Shown: positions 1 to 10,975 of the stretch, piece after piece
Layout: every line of letters begins with the position of its first letter
How positions within the stretch are numbered: position 1 is the stretch's first letter
Assembly (NCBI RefSeq): GCF_020080835.1
Contig: NW_025401997.1
Span: 62,001-126,000 of the forward strand
Reading direction: 5' to 3'
From: Cotesia glomerata
Taxonomy: Eukaryota; Arthropoda; Insecta; Hymenoptera; Braconidae
Length of the DNA: 64,000 nt
The notes under the pieces: model-generated
Database searches by the model: none
Told to the model about the DNA's origin: nothing
The model's input: the letters and a program-made list of their open reading frames with translations, nothing else
Program-made: the position numbers and the translations under genes

Positions 1-71
1 ACGAAACAAAAATTGAAAAAATTATAATTCTAAGTAAAAAAAAATCATAATAATAAAAATAATATAATGAT

Positions 72-230
72 ATGAAAGAAGCCAACCAAAAATGTTTTCG
101 TTTAGGTGAATTTAATTTGGCAACTGTCGAAGGAGTACTAGAATTCATGCAAGCTGTTAAAATTGCTCAATGCGATGATATCGATCTGATTTTTCAAATA
201 TTAGTTTGTGTAAATGTGTATCAGATTTAA
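72..230 (+). CDS. small ORF or exon fragment, unknown
   Basis: A 52-codon open frame with a mixed, protein-like composition (it contains FRLGEFNLATVEGVLEF) in an otherwise AT-rich, stop-rich stretch. No family is recognised. It could be the last exon of a gene lying left of the window or a transposon scrap. The ATG follows a non-coding AT run and no splice acceptor is obvious. Confidence 0.2.
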   Translation: MKEANQKCFRLGEFNLATVEGVLEFMQAVKIAQCDDIDLIFQILVCVNVYQI

Positions 231-501
231 CAATTACTAATTTATTGTGAATATCAATAGATACTTAATTTAAATATTGACAATGTCCTAGACTCGGTAG
301 ACGCCATGGTGACAAATTCCGTTCAAATCCGTTGTAAGAGTAGTAGAATACTATATACATAAATGCAATAAGAATAGAATAAATACATTTGTGTTCTAGA
401 AAATTGCTTGATTTTATTGAGGTGAGAGTAGATAGATCACTACTGACTACCTTTTGTACTAAGAAGTGAGCAAAAAATAACACTTAACAAAAAGATATGA
501 A
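231..501. other. AT-rich spacer
   Basis: No gene seen. Positions 285-335 contain an actcggtagacgcc / ttccgttcaaatccgttgtaa stretch that resembles the tandem repeat at 49.15-49.54 kb, so this is probably a remnant of a dispersed repeat. Confidence 0.4.
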
Positions 502-1603
502 ATCCGAACAAAAACAGTTTCACTGTAAAAAATTGCGCCAAGGCCACGTTCATGAAACTCATCTCAATAACATTTGCACTTTACAAAAAAAAAAAGACTC
601 ATTTTAATAATTTTCATTCTCTACAAAAAGATGTGAAATACAAAAAAATACCAAGAAACCGTCATAATGTTGAAAAAATTGAAAAAAAATTTGTTGAAAA
701 TTAAAAAATAAAAAAAAAAATTTTTTATCGTACTTGGCGCGCGTCATTGAGTACCCCAAATTTTTTCAGGATAAATAAACATCCTTTTAATGTTGAGAAT
801 TTTATAAGTAAGTCAACCTATGTTATTTCATAATAAGTTTTACAAAAGTTAGGTAAAATCGACATGTCATACGCAGTTATGACAAACTACATATAAGTCG
901 ATACGCATGCATACGTTGGGTTGGTTGCATTGTGAGAATTGTGTTTACTAAAAAATAAAACATATGGCCGACTAAATTGGGAAAATGCGGTGTGAGTGCC
1001 AATCAAAATGTGTTAATTACAATTAAATGAAGCAATATCAAGCTTTAATATTGCATAAGGTTCTTCATTAAAGATTAATGACGAAGCTGAAAAAAAATGA
1101 ATTCAAAACTTTTGTATAATTTCAGATTTCTTGAACACACCACTATATTGACAGTTCTTTTCACTAAAGATATAAAAAAAAATTTTAAGAACGGGTTTTT
1201 GCACTAAAACTGATAATTGATACACTAAGCAATGTTTCAATGAGTTCAGTATCCTTGACTAATGAAATCTATATAAATATATAATATGATTATATATATA
1301 CAAGCCAAATCGATTTTTCTTGAGTTGAAATTCTTCCGAAAAAATTTGGGGTACTCAATGACGCGCGCCAAGTACGATAAAAAATTTTTTTTTTTATTTT
1401 TTAATTTTCAACAAATTTTTTTTCAATTTTTTCAACATTATGACGGTTTCTTGGTATTTTTTTGTATTTCACATCTTTTTGTAGAGAATGAAAATTATTA
1501 AAATGAGTCTTTTTTTTTTTGTAAAGTGCAAATGTTATTGAGATGAGTTTCATGAACGTGGCCTTGGCGCAATTTTTTACAGTGAAACTGTTTTTGTTCG
1601 GAT
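502..1603. repeat. foldback element with ~265-bp inverted repeats
   Basis: The left arm (502-767) starts atccgaacaaaaacag and is repeated as its near-perfect reverse complement at 1337-1603, ending ctgtttttgttcggat. Both arms carry the same ordered blocks: tggcgcaa-type end, at-rich runs, and the inner block with cttggcgcgcgtcattgag. The ~570-bp centre (768-1336) is AT-rich with no credible coding. This is the shape of a non-autonomous foldback or long-TIR MITE. The target-site duplication is not clear because both flanks are AT repeats, so the superfamily is not assigned. Confidence 0.75.
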
Positions 1604-1658
1604 ATATATAACCTCAATACATCATGTGTCTAACCTTATTTATTTTTTTCTGTTTTAG

Positions 1659-1715
1659 ACCACTCTCAGCAACAAAATAGTGTTCCAACGGGATATAATT
1701 TAGTAAATAATGATT
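1659..1715 (+). other. candidate upstream exon of the Helitron gene
   Basis: A 57-nt open segment between a good acceptor (tttttctgttttag, ending 1658) and a good donor (gtaagt from 1716). It can encode HSQQQNSVPTGYNLVNND in one frame. The phase fits splicing to an acceptor at 2263-2264 (gtttttcag), which would enter the Helitron N-terminal frame at NPPVDVQPEIPYSRF. This is inferred from splice consensus and phase only; the Helitron frame is also open upstream from 2207. Confidence 0.3.
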
Positions 1716-2206
1716 GTAAGTACTAATAATTAATACTAACTTTCATCATTTAATGTTAAATAATTTAAAGAAATTTTTCAATTTAATAATAATTTTAATG
1801 AAAAAACTTAAAAAACTTAAAAATTTAATTTAAAAACATGTACCTAATTTACAATTCATGATTTAAAATATTAAAAAAAATTTAATTTAATTTAAACTTA
1901 TATTCAATAATTCAATAATTCTTAAATTAACAAAATGATTTAATATTTAGATTTATAGGAAAAAAAACAATTTTAAGACGGATGAATATTTTTGAATGGT
2001 AAAATAAATTGTAAAAAATTCAAAATTAAAATGATATTAAAAAAAAATAATTTAATTTTAAACTAAAGAGTGGATAATTTTTAAATGGTACATATAATTT
2101 AATAACCATATTTGAAAATAATCATTATCTTAAAATGAGTTTTTAAAATTAATTTTATATACATTTTTCGAATTTACGATGTAAAAAATTTTAGTTTTTT
2201 AAGGAA

Positions 2207-3481
2207 TTGATTCTCAATACACAGTCGATAGATAACTCGTTACATACTTTGAATTGTTTTTCAGATAACCCTCCAGTAGATGTACAGCCAGAAATTCCAT
2301 ACTCACGGTTTCGTCGAAATAAGTTTGCTCATAAAGAATTTAACGACAAGTTTTTAAACAATATGTTTGGTCATAAGTGCTCCGTTTGTGATCGATTGTG
2401 GTTTAAGTTAGATTTAAAATCACCACGTGCTGAAGATGAACAATTATTAAGGGTAATAGTTGAAAATTACAATACAGTTGAAGATATTTTACTGTGCAAC
2501 ACGTGTTACCAAGCAATTGGGAGGAAAGTGATTCCTATAATGTCTACTTATAACGGTTTTAAATATGAAAAAATACCTGAGGTTTTACCACCGCTTGACT
2601 TAATTTCGGAAAGACTTGTCTCACCACGAGTTCCATTTATGCAAATTCGACGGTTACGACATGTTCATGGGCAATATGGAATTTATGGACAAATCATTAA
2701 TGTACCAGTCGAGGTAAACAATATGGTAAAACTCTTACCCCGTAATGTCGATGATGATTACTGTATTAACGTACACATTAAAAGAAAAATAATACATAGA
2801 TCAAGCTATTTAATGGGACTAGTTAATAAAAGGACAATTCGTGCATGGCTTCAGTATTTGCTTCAAACTCCACTTTATTTATTTTACGATATTAAAATTG
2901 ATGAAAGCTTCTTCAACAATAATAGTAATAATGAAATCGATCTAGAAGAAATGAGTGAAGATATACCGGTCGAAGAGAGTCTAACAGCACAACAGAAAAC
3001 TCTACTTTGGAATGAAGATATGTATTTACGGATCGCTCCTGGAGAATATAATATTCCCAAAAGTATAATTTTTGATGAAAATGCCGAAGAACTTTCTTTC
3101 CCATCGATTTATTTGGGTCATTTCCGAAAATTCAGAGAGGGAGTAAATGCAACACCGTTCGCAATAGCAACTAGCGAATTACGAAGATCAGATCGGCGTG
3201 GAGTTACTCCACATCATTTATTATATCTAGCAATGAAAATTATGAGGTTAAGAGTTCGTGACTCGCTTACGATTGCATTTAAACATGTGGGAAAAAATAC
3301 TAATATTACACGGCAGCAAGTTGAGTCAGCTGACTACATTAATAATTGTATCGAAAGTAATTTAGCTTTTTCTGCGCTCAATACCAAATTCAGTATGGTA
3401 TTGGAGCGATCGAAAGAGATCTTTTGCGATGATTCGGCAACTAGGAAAACCTACGATGTTTCTTACTTTGAGTGCCAATGA
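2207..3481 (+). pseudogene. Helitron N-terminal region (DUF6570-like plus Helitron_like_N start)
   Basis: N-terminal 400 residues of the Helitron polyprotein. The pairs CSVCDRLW and LCNTCYQAIGR look like a zinc-binding module. They are followed by the block LISERLVSPRVPFMQIRRLR and HGQYGIYGQIINVPVEV, which I associate with the DUF6570-type region preceding Helitron Rep domains. The Helitron_like_N domain begins after about residue 310 (PFAIATSELRRSDRRGV). Near position 3412 the frame is lost and the reading continues in the frame used from 3429. The true start may lie in an upstream exon. The gene is a pseudogene because of this and the later frame breaks. Confidence 0.75.
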
Positions 3482-3983
3482 AATCGGATGGACCAATTTA
3501 ATACAATTATTGTACAAATTAAAAAATAACGGTACTGAAATTTCAGCTGAACAAGCTGCGTCACTGGATTACATATCTAAGACTACACTAGTGAATGAAG
3601 ATGCTGTGACCTGTGCTATCTATTTTAATAAAATAGTCAATATATTGATAACTATTCTCCAATCAAAGAAGAACAGCCCATTTGGAAATTATTATGTTGT
3701 CGACTATTTTAAACGAATTGAATTTCAGCATCGTGGTAGTCCTCATGCACATATTTTATTGTGGCTGAATGACGCTCCATCAGATCCTCTTGGTACAAAC
3801 TATCAAGATACTGTAATGATGATTGATCAATTGATATCAATTTCTTCATCAGAAGCTTCTGGACATATTCGCTTGCAAAGTCACAAACATACCTTTACCT
3901 GTTATAAAAAGTACATGCCAATCAACCTCAGAAATGCCGATTTGATGCTCCATTTATGCCATGTAAATCCACTACAATATTAA
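3429..3983 (+). pseudogene. Helitron Rep, HUH endonuclease part
   Basis: Continues the Helitron_like_N/Rep region in a second frame. It begins with the conserved Rep block MFLTLSANEIGW, then carries the metal-binding HUH-type motif as HRGSPHAHILLWL (H-x-H in PHAH, about 3738-3750). In rolling-circle transposases these histidines position the metal for nicking the DNA strand. The frame shifts again at about 3935 into the segment starting MPCKSTTILKPM. Overlaps with both neighbours are artefacts of the frame changes. Confidence 0.8.
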
Positions 3984-5281
3984 AACCAATGCAGAAAGAT
4001 CATCCAGGATATGCTGATTACGCTAAGCGGTATAAACAAATACAAATTAATCTTGAGAACAATGATTACGAGAATATTGAAATGTTTTATGCACAAAATC
4101 ATATAACTTCTGATAATGATTATTTTCATATTCTTGAAGCTGGAATTACCAGACCTAAAGTATTTTTGAAGCGACAACCTAAAGAAAAATGGCACAACCC
4201 TTTCAATCCTTTTATTCTCAATGTCTTACAATCAAATACAGATATGCAATTTATTATCGAAGAATACTCATGTGCAGCGTATGTTGTTGAATATGTCAAT
4301 AAAACTAATAGGGGTATAAGTAATTTACAAAGACAAATTCATGAAATCATGGATGAAAACTCTGAGTTTGATATAGTAGAAATAACTAGAAAAATGAGTG
4401 TTAATATGCTCAACACCGTTGAATTAACAAGCCAGGAAGCAGCGTGGTACCTTCTTCGTGAACCTATGTCTAGAAGTTCAGTCTCCATAGTTTATATTCC
4501 CACCGTTTGGCCTATTGAACGACAGCGTATTAGACGAACACAAAAAGAATTAGATGAATTAAATATCGATGAAGATTCAACAAGTATTTGGAAGGAAAAC
4601 TGGTTTGATAAATACGAGAAGCGGCCACAAGAAATGGAAGAATTATCACTTGCACAATTCGTTGCTAATTTTACTAAAAATTCGCAAGGTGATTATATTC
4701 GTCGAAAGCAACAACGCATCATTCGTTATAGGAATTATGACATAGCCTCAGATATAAATGAGTATAAAAGAGAAATGGTGACTTTGCATATCCCATTTCG
4801 GAATGAAGAATTCGAGATTCTTGAAGAGATGAAATTTATTAGGATTTACGACGAAAATGAAAATCAAATTCTGGAGCGACGTAAAGAGTTTGAATCTGAC
4901 TTAGACATTAATAAAACTATAGAGCTATGCCGAAAACTATGTCGCGAAAATGAAGAAGCAGACGATGACGATGAGATTCATGATATTGCCACTAGATTTC
5001 CAGAAATTAATCCATTCCAAACGCTATATGACAATCCGAATTCGGATGTAAACAGTGATTTACGTCTCGCAACCCTAAATAAACTTGGTGCCATTGCAAA
5101 ACGGAAAGAAAATTTAATGCCTAACGACCAATATTATGAGCTGATGAAAATGGCAAACCAAAAACAAAAGGAACTTTTGATGCACGTCATTTACAATCTT
5201 CAGTTGGAAGATCCTCCTCCGCTGCAAATATTTTTACAGGACCAGCTGGATGTGGTAAAACATTTGTTATTAAATTATTAA
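3956..5281 (+). pseudogene. Helitron Rep tyrosine motif and helicase N-terminal part
   Basis: Third frame segment. CAAYVVEYVNKTNRG (about 4271-4315) matches the Rep tyrosine motif: two tyrosines four residues apart, the first being the expected DNA-attacking residue. The following ~300 residues are the linker between Rep and helicase, with acidic stretches (EEADDDDE). At about 5230, in a run of T, the frame breaks just before the helicase Walker A loop. GPAGCGKT is encoded at 5237-5260 but in the next frame. Apart from that indel the catalytic motifs seen here are unaltered. Confidence 0.8.
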
Positions 5282-5907
5282 TGGAAATTTATAATCGATA
5301 TTCTGAAAGTGATGGGTTTTGTAATGCTTATATCGCTTGTGCTTCTACTGGTAAAGCTGCTGTGGCTATCAATGGGACAACAGTACACACTGCACTGAAG
5401 ATAAGTCTTTCAAAGTTGCTTCCTTTATCTATTGAAGTAGCCCAACAATATAGATCACTTTTTAAATATGTTCGTGTATTGATTATCGATGAAATTAGTA
5501 TGATTGGAGCCGAGTTGTTGTCCCAAATAGATTCAAGGTTAAAGCAAATCACCGGTAATTTTGAAGTCCATTTTGGTGGATTAGATATAATTTTGATTGG
5601 TGATCTACGTCAACTACCGCCAGTTCGTGCTACCCCAATTTACAAACAAATAAAACGACAAATAGCAGGTTCAACACTATGGCGAGGGTTGAAATTTTTC
5701 GAACTAAACGAAGTTATGCGACAAGCTAATCAAAGTTTTGCAACAATATTAACAAAAATTGGTAATGGACAGTTGTTAGATCAGGAAGAGCTAGATTTAA
5801 TTGAGTCACGGATTTACTCTGAAGAAGAAGCTGAGAGACTTTGTCCAGACGGTATACGATTGTTTTTAATAATCATTCAGTTGCTGAATACAACAATAAA
5901 ATTTTGA
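5281..5907 (+). pseudogene. Helitron PIF1-type helicase core
   Basis: Superfamily 1B helicase core directly following the Walker A loop. Visible motifs: ASTGKAAVAINGTTVHTAL (motif Ia region), Walker B LIIDEISMIGAELL, and motif III GGLDIILIGDLRQLPPV. The ATG at 5281 is probably internal, since coding continues upstream in the same frame through Walker A. The last residues (after about 5860) are out of frame relative to the expected continuation, so the terminal LLNTTIKF is an artefact. Confidence 0.85.
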
Positions 5908-5925
5908 ATTCTATAGAAGAAAAAA

Positions 5926-6510
5926 GTGAATTCAGAGGCAACTGATATATATATTGGATGTAGAAATGTTGAACAGCAAACTTCTATGCGTCAAAAATTA
6001 CATAAAATGTCAACTATTGATACAGGAGGTTTGCCATATCAAATTACATTGGTTTTGAACAAACCATACATGATAACAACTAACATCGATGTATCAGATG
6101 GATTAGCAAATGGTGCGACGGGAAAATTAATTTTCATTGAATGTAATGACAAAGGAGAGATAGGTCGTTTATGGCTAGAATTTCCAGAATCTCCAAAAAT
6201 CGGAGAAAAATTGAGAAGAAAGGCAGCGGCATCAATTCAAAAAAATAATCTTCATCCACTGGCAGTACCAATAGATCGCAGAACATCATCTATACCACTA
6301 GTACCTAATAAAACCGTTATTGTAAAAACGTAATCATTTCCCATTAGTCTCTGCATGTGCAATGACGATTCACAAGTCCCAGGGAGCTACTTTTGGTGAG
6401 ATTGTATATGAATATGATAAATCACACGTTCAACAACTCCTGTACGTCGCATTATCACGAGTTACATCAATAAACGGCTTATATCTCGTTTCAAAAAAAA
6501 AATGATAAAA
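5926..6510 (+). pseudogene. Helitron PIF1 helicase C-terminal motifs
   Basis: Two frame segments complete the helicase. 5926-6333 carries LPYQITLVLNKPYMITTNID and DVSDGLANGATGKL, typical of the PIF1/Helitron C-terminal half. After a one-base break near 6330, the frame with AMTIHKSQGATFG (motif V, about 6360-6400) and LLYVALSRVTSINGLYL (motif VI, about 6433-6486) follows. A run of ten A at about 6491-6501 causes another break before the linker to the endonuclease domain. Confidence 0.8.
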
Positions 6511-7364
6511 AATTTTACCATGGCCGAAGAGCGTCAGTATCTACAATTGATCTACAACATGAATTTCGAAGGCTGAACTTGAATCGACTTGAGACAATTA
6601 CAAATGTTTTATATGATTTCTTAAATAAAAGAAAAGGGATGTCACTGTTTACCTTTAACTGTCAAAGCTTACGAGCTCATGTACAAGATCTGCAACATGA
6701 CAATATAGTGTCATCGTCAAATTTTTTAATTCTTTCGGAGACATGGATGAATAATGAAGATATTGTAGACATTCCAAATTTTAATATTGTTGTTAATTAC
6801 AAAAGACCACGTACGAGGGCAGGCGGAGTAGCAATTTATCACAACGTAAATGATGGAGCCCGTGTTGTTACGCCACAAATGGATCTCAATGCACAACAGC
6901 TAGAATCATTGTCTGTTCAGCTTTCGAAAGTTGGAGAAATATGTGCCTGTGAGAGCAGAAATGACCAAGGAGATTTAATTTTGATCGTAGCAATTTACAT
7001 CTTTCCCAACCAATCAATAAAATCAGTTATTGAATTTATACATGAAAATTTGATCAAATATACCCCAGAGGTATCGCGAATTCTCAAAAAGAATTATGAT
7101 AAAATTCCGATGATTTTAAGTGGGGATTTTAACATAAATTTTGCATCAGATACAGCGCTTCCTTTGATTGAGTTTCTCGATACAACATTTTATTTAAAAA
7201 TGTGTAACAATCGCACTCAATCAACTACAAGATCAAAAACGGTAATAGATGCAGTGTTCCAAAGATATATCAACCAAATTGAAACTAAAATATTTGTATC
7301 GTATTTTAGTTATCATAAGCCTCTTGTATCATTTGTTGAAACTGAAAATATGGAACTTGAGTAA
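6502..7364 (+). pseudogene. Helitron-fused endonuclease (EEP) domain
   Basis: Open from about 6502 (KKFYHGRRASVSTID...) without a stop to 7364, so the domain is fused to the helicase tail rather than being a separate gene. Apurinic-endonuclease-like motifs: FTFNCQSLRAHVQDL (Asn), ILSETWMN (Glu), GGVAIYHN, and LSGDFNINF (Asp/Asn). The usual C-terminal SDH is SYH (SYHKPLV), so the Asp normally paired with the catalytic His is replaced. EN domains of this kind in Helitrons are known from Helentron-type elements and are thought to come from non-LTR retrotransposons. AATAAA lies just after the stop at about 7384. Confidence 0.75.
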
Positions 7365-7542
7365 TAGATTATGTAACATATGTTAAATAAAATATAAAAT
7401 ATCTTTTAAAATTAATCAAAATACTTTCATTTTTGAACAATTAAACTTTGTAATTATCCTACCCTTGTTATAAATATTCATCTCATTCTTTTGTCGATTC
7501 ACTGAAGTTTCACTTCTATCGTGTGTGAATCGCACACACACC
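7365..7542. other. Helitron 3' region with terminal-type hairpin
   Basis: Short AT-rich tail after the endonuclease stop, with an AATAAA. It ends in a 7-bp-arm hairpin (gtgtgtg aatcg cacacac, about 7521-7539) immediately before the poly-T that marks the 3' end of the minus-strand LINE. Confidence 0.35.
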
Positions 7543-7794
7543 TTTTTTTTTTTTTTTTGTAGGGGGGGGGAATCCTTTTTACGGATTCTAGGCATAGCTG
7601 TTTGGCCTGGATATGTGGCGACTCGACGCAGCGTCATACTAACTCGACACTAACGCCCCTACCCACTAAACCCTAAACCCCTTTCCTTCTTTCCTCTAAT
7701 CCCTCATGGAAACCGCCGTCAGGCATTACTTCGTGAAGGGAGGATCTAGCTACTGCTCTTCCTTCTGGTGGCTAAGGTGTTAACTATCTTCCTT

Positions 7795-8653
7795 CTATCT
7801 TCTGCTATTTGCTCTTTTTCTTTCGGTGGAACGCAAGTCTTTAAGGACTTCTGTTGCAAACGTGTTGGTAGCGTTCCAGGCAGCTTCTGATGACAACATT
7901 GCTTCTACTAGTGAATCTGGTTGCATTCTCTGGTTCAGGATCCTCTCCAGTTCTTCACGCTGTGGATCGAAACGAGGACATACAAAGAAGACGTGCTCCG
8001 CGTCTTCAGCAGCTCCTGGGCAGGACGGGCACTCCGAAGAGTCATCGTGCTTAAAGCGGTGTAGATACTCTCGAAAACACCCATGTCCCGACAACATCTG
8101 CGTAAGATAGTAATTGACCTCACCGTGATTCCGGTTAAGCCAAATGTCGACCCGAGGTATGAGACGGTGCGTCCACCTACCCTTCTCTGCAGCATCCCAT
8201 TGTAGTTGCCATCGGCCTATGCTCTTTTGCCGTTCTTCAATTCTAAGTTCTTCCGGGCTCAGTGCAGTTGACCTTTTTCGTTGGTAAAGGGCCCGTCTTT
8301 CCTCTGCTAGAACTCTAAGAGGTAGGGTTCCAGCAATGACGCACACTGCTTCTTCTGATAGAGTGCGGAAGGCACTAGCTACTCGTAGGGCACTCTGTCG
8401 GTATATTGGTCCAGCTTTTCTCCATGATTCTTGGGTTTCCAGTGCATCAGCCCAAATGGATATTCCGTAAGTGAGCACTGATGTGACTACTGATGACAAT
8501 AGTAGCCTCCTGCTCTGCATTGGGCCTCCAATGTTAGGCATCAGCCGTGCGAGACTAGCCCTCACTACTGACGCTTTGGCACTGACATGTTCCACCTGCT
8601 GTTTGAAGTTGAGTCGTGCATCCAGCATCACTCCCAGATAACGGATAAATGGT
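7795..8653 (-). pseudogene. R1-type ORF2, C-terminal part (thumb and CCHC finger)
   Basis: Downstream half of ORF2 after the LTR insertion. It begins with FIRYLGVMLDARLNF, the conserved block after the RT palm, and ends with a CCHC-type finger CPSCPGAAEDAEHVFFVC typical of R1-clade ORF2 tails. The Met at 8631 is not a start: the frame continues upstream to the insertion point. Removing the LTR and one copy of its TSD joins EITSQP to FIRYLG in frame with the RT segment. Confidence 0.85.
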
Positions 8654-8990
8654 TGTAACGGGTAAAATTCGTGATAAAAGGGATTTTAACCCCTTTTATT
8701 TATCTAAACAGTTAAATTAAGCCGAGTCTAGTTTTCATGATCCGAAAGTCCTGGAATAGACCGTACTAGACAATATCAATAAAATCCCCGGCTCGAATTT
8801 AGAGCTCGCCGATGTCCAGGGTCAACAGGGGATTGTCCGAATAAATCAGAACTAAACGTAATAGAAGAAACAATAGAAATCGTTTATTTAGTAACAATAA
8901 TTAAACATTGTGGTGAAAAGAACACCCTCCTATCACCTTTACAAAATGGTAGTCACACTCATTCGTCCAAAACCGCGCTTTCCGGTATTT

Positions 8991-9130
8991 TTTCTGTTTT
9001 ACCGACTGATGGTAAAACAGGAATCTGCTTACCGACTTTTTAGTTTGATCGTTTTCTGTTTTACCGACTGATGGTAAAACAGGAATCTGCTTACCGACTT
9101 TTTAGTATGATCGTTTTCTGTTTTACCGAC
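8991..9130. repeat. 62-bp tandem repeat with hairpins, inside the solo LTR
   Basis: Units start at 8991, 9053 and 9115 (2.3 copies). Each complete unit holds a perfect 10-bp-arm inverted repeat, ctgttttacc gactgat ggtaaaacag. LTRs often carry such repeats in the U3 enhancer, so a regulatory role is possible. Confidence 0.75.
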
Positions 9131-10260
9131 CGTCTGGGAGTTTCCAAAATTCGCGTTATTCAATTCGCGGCACTAGTGGGTCAGTTTCCTACTCGGGATT
9201 TCCCCGGAGAAACGAGAGGATAGTCTCCAGCTCCCTTCTCCCGCGGTGCTGCCCCCCAGGTCCCCGAAGTTGAGGTATCTAGCCGACTTCCTCGACCTCC
9301 TAATCGCCGTTCCCAAAGATCGAGAGGATAGCCTCCAGCTCGATCCCTCCTACTCGACTATGATCACCTGCCGCACCCTGACAGAAGGTCGGAGTACGGG
9401 GAGTCCGTTGTACCCCTAAGAGATGAGCTCCACTTACCTTGGTACAGTCGTACTCTGGGTAACTTGAGGTCCTTAGCGTTTTTCCTTCTGGATAGCCTCC
9501 ACAGGGAAAATCGTCTCAGTGGTACTCGACGTCTCTTCCGCGATAAATTTGGGACTTTATCATTTTTCCAAAAAGTCACTTGCAGCGAAACGGAAGGATC
9601 GTTTTAGACACCTATCGCCAGGTTTGGAAGCTCGATAAACGTCAATTAATTCTAAGTTTTTAATTTTCACTTTGAAAATTAAATATCAAATGCATTCAAT
9701 CAATTCAACAGATTACTTCAATTTTCAACAGAATACGTTTCCATACAAATTTTTGCCCGGGACTTAGAATAATTTTGGGCGTTCTTACAGCTATTCTACG
9801 GCGCACTAAAATAATTTACACAGCGTTCTCCAGGCCAATTCTTATGATTTTGGATTCTCCAAAATTCGAGCCTATCCGGGCGGACATTTAGCGCATACCA
9901 AAATTAAACATAAATAATCATTACTTAACAATAATTATAATAAACAATCCTCGTTGTGCCCAAAAAAAACGAAACGCCCGAGGCAAAATAATTTTCCCTC
10001 ATCGGATTTTATCGGCAAAATTCCGAATTCCGTATCAGTTTATACCAATATATGGTCTTTAATTAAACAATTAAAAAAAATGACAAAAGATATAAATAAA
10101 CAATAAAATTTCGGCTCTTTAATGCCCTCTCGTGCCGGCTTAGCCGGCAGAATATACCCAATTCGCCGGGTGCGTCACACAAATAACAAAAATAATAAAA
10201 CATACTTTAAACAAAATTAACTAACGAAACACATTAAATAATACATATAATAATTAACTA
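9131..10260. other. non-coding remainder of the solo LTR
   Basis: Moderately GC-rich start (9130-9560) and AT-rich end; no open frame of note. The 71-codon minus frame at 9364-9579 has no recognisable features. Confidence 0.5.
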
Positions 10261-10315
10261 AAATCTGGATATAGTGTTGGGTTCCTGGGGTCGCCACGAT
10301 GGTATCTATGTTGCA

Positions 10316-10975
10316 TGGTTGTGATGTGATTTCTCGGTCACCGACATTAATCTTAATTGTTTCAACTTCTTTTCGGCTGGTAATAAGCACTGCTTCGGTC
10401 TTCTGCTTGGCCAGTTGTAGGTTCACTGTATCCATCCACTGGTTGATCTTCTCAAAAGTGATGTCAAACAGATGTTGAATCTCGTCGAGGTGTTTGGCGA
10501 CGATCACTGCGGCAACATCATCCGCATACGCTACCAGTTTGACACATCTTGGAAGCTTCAGTCTCAGGAGCCCGTCATACATGATATTCCACAGAAGTGG
10601 ACCAAGAACAGAGCCCTGTGGCACACCACCGGTTATATCATACTCTTTTGGACCATTCTTTGTATCGTATTTCAGCACTCTATCTGTAAAATAGCTAATC
10701 ACTAGTCTGCAAAGATATGTTGGCACGTTCTTCTCGTCGAGAGCTTGCATGATGCAGTCCCAATTAGCGGAATTGAAAGCATTTTTGATGTCCAAGGCAG
10801 CCACCAGGCAGTACTTCTTCGTTCCACCCTTCCATCTAGTTCCTGCAATCGCCTCTTTGGCCGTATTAACAACCCGGTTGATCGCGTCCAGGGTTGATCG
10901 TCCTTTCCGGAATCCATACTGGTTGTCTGCCAAGAGTGGGTCGACTACTGCATCTATTCGCTGATGGATGATACG
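10316..10975 (-). pseudogene. R1-type ORF2, reverse transcriptase palm
   Basis: Reverse transcriptase core on the minus strand: NQYGFRKGRSTLDAI (RT motif 2/3), AALDIKNAFNSANWD (first catalytic Asp), GGVPQGSVLGPLLWN, and the active-site box LVAYADDVAAVI. The apparent start MADNQYG is internal: the upstream frame (RIIHQRIDAVVDPLL) is continuous back to a single TAG at 10976-10978. At the 3' side the natural frame is cut by the LTR after EITSQP. Confidence 0.9.

Larger units (their letters stand above)
1640..7542 (+). mobile_element. decayed Helitron, Helentron-like
   Basis: Rolling-circle transposon recognised from the order of its protein parts on the plus strand: Cys-rich N-terminal region, HUH Rep endonuclease, PIF1-type helicase and a C-terminal endonuclease/exonuclease/phosphatase domain. 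Helicase followed by an endonuclease is the arrangement described for Helentron-type elements. At least six frame breaks interrupt it, several at homopolymer runs (near 5230 and 6495). Ends are inferred only: the left limit follows the foldback element, and the right limit is taken as the hairpin gtgtgtg-aatcg-cacacac at about 7521-7539, abutting the poly-T of the next element. No terminal signature was proven. Confidence 0.7.
8654..10315. mobile_element. solo LTR inserted in the R1 element
   Basis: A 1662-bp insert with TG...CA ends (tgtaacgggt at the left, ctatgttgca at the right), flanked by the 4-bp direct repeat tggt (8650-8653 and 10316-10319). Excising it restores the ORF2 frame exactly. 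Length, ends and TSD fit a solo LTR left by recombination between LTRs of a Gypsy- or BEL-like element. It has no coding. The first ten bases match the other TGTAACGGGT repeats at 45970 and 60500. Transcriptional orientation is not determined. Confidence 0.75.
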
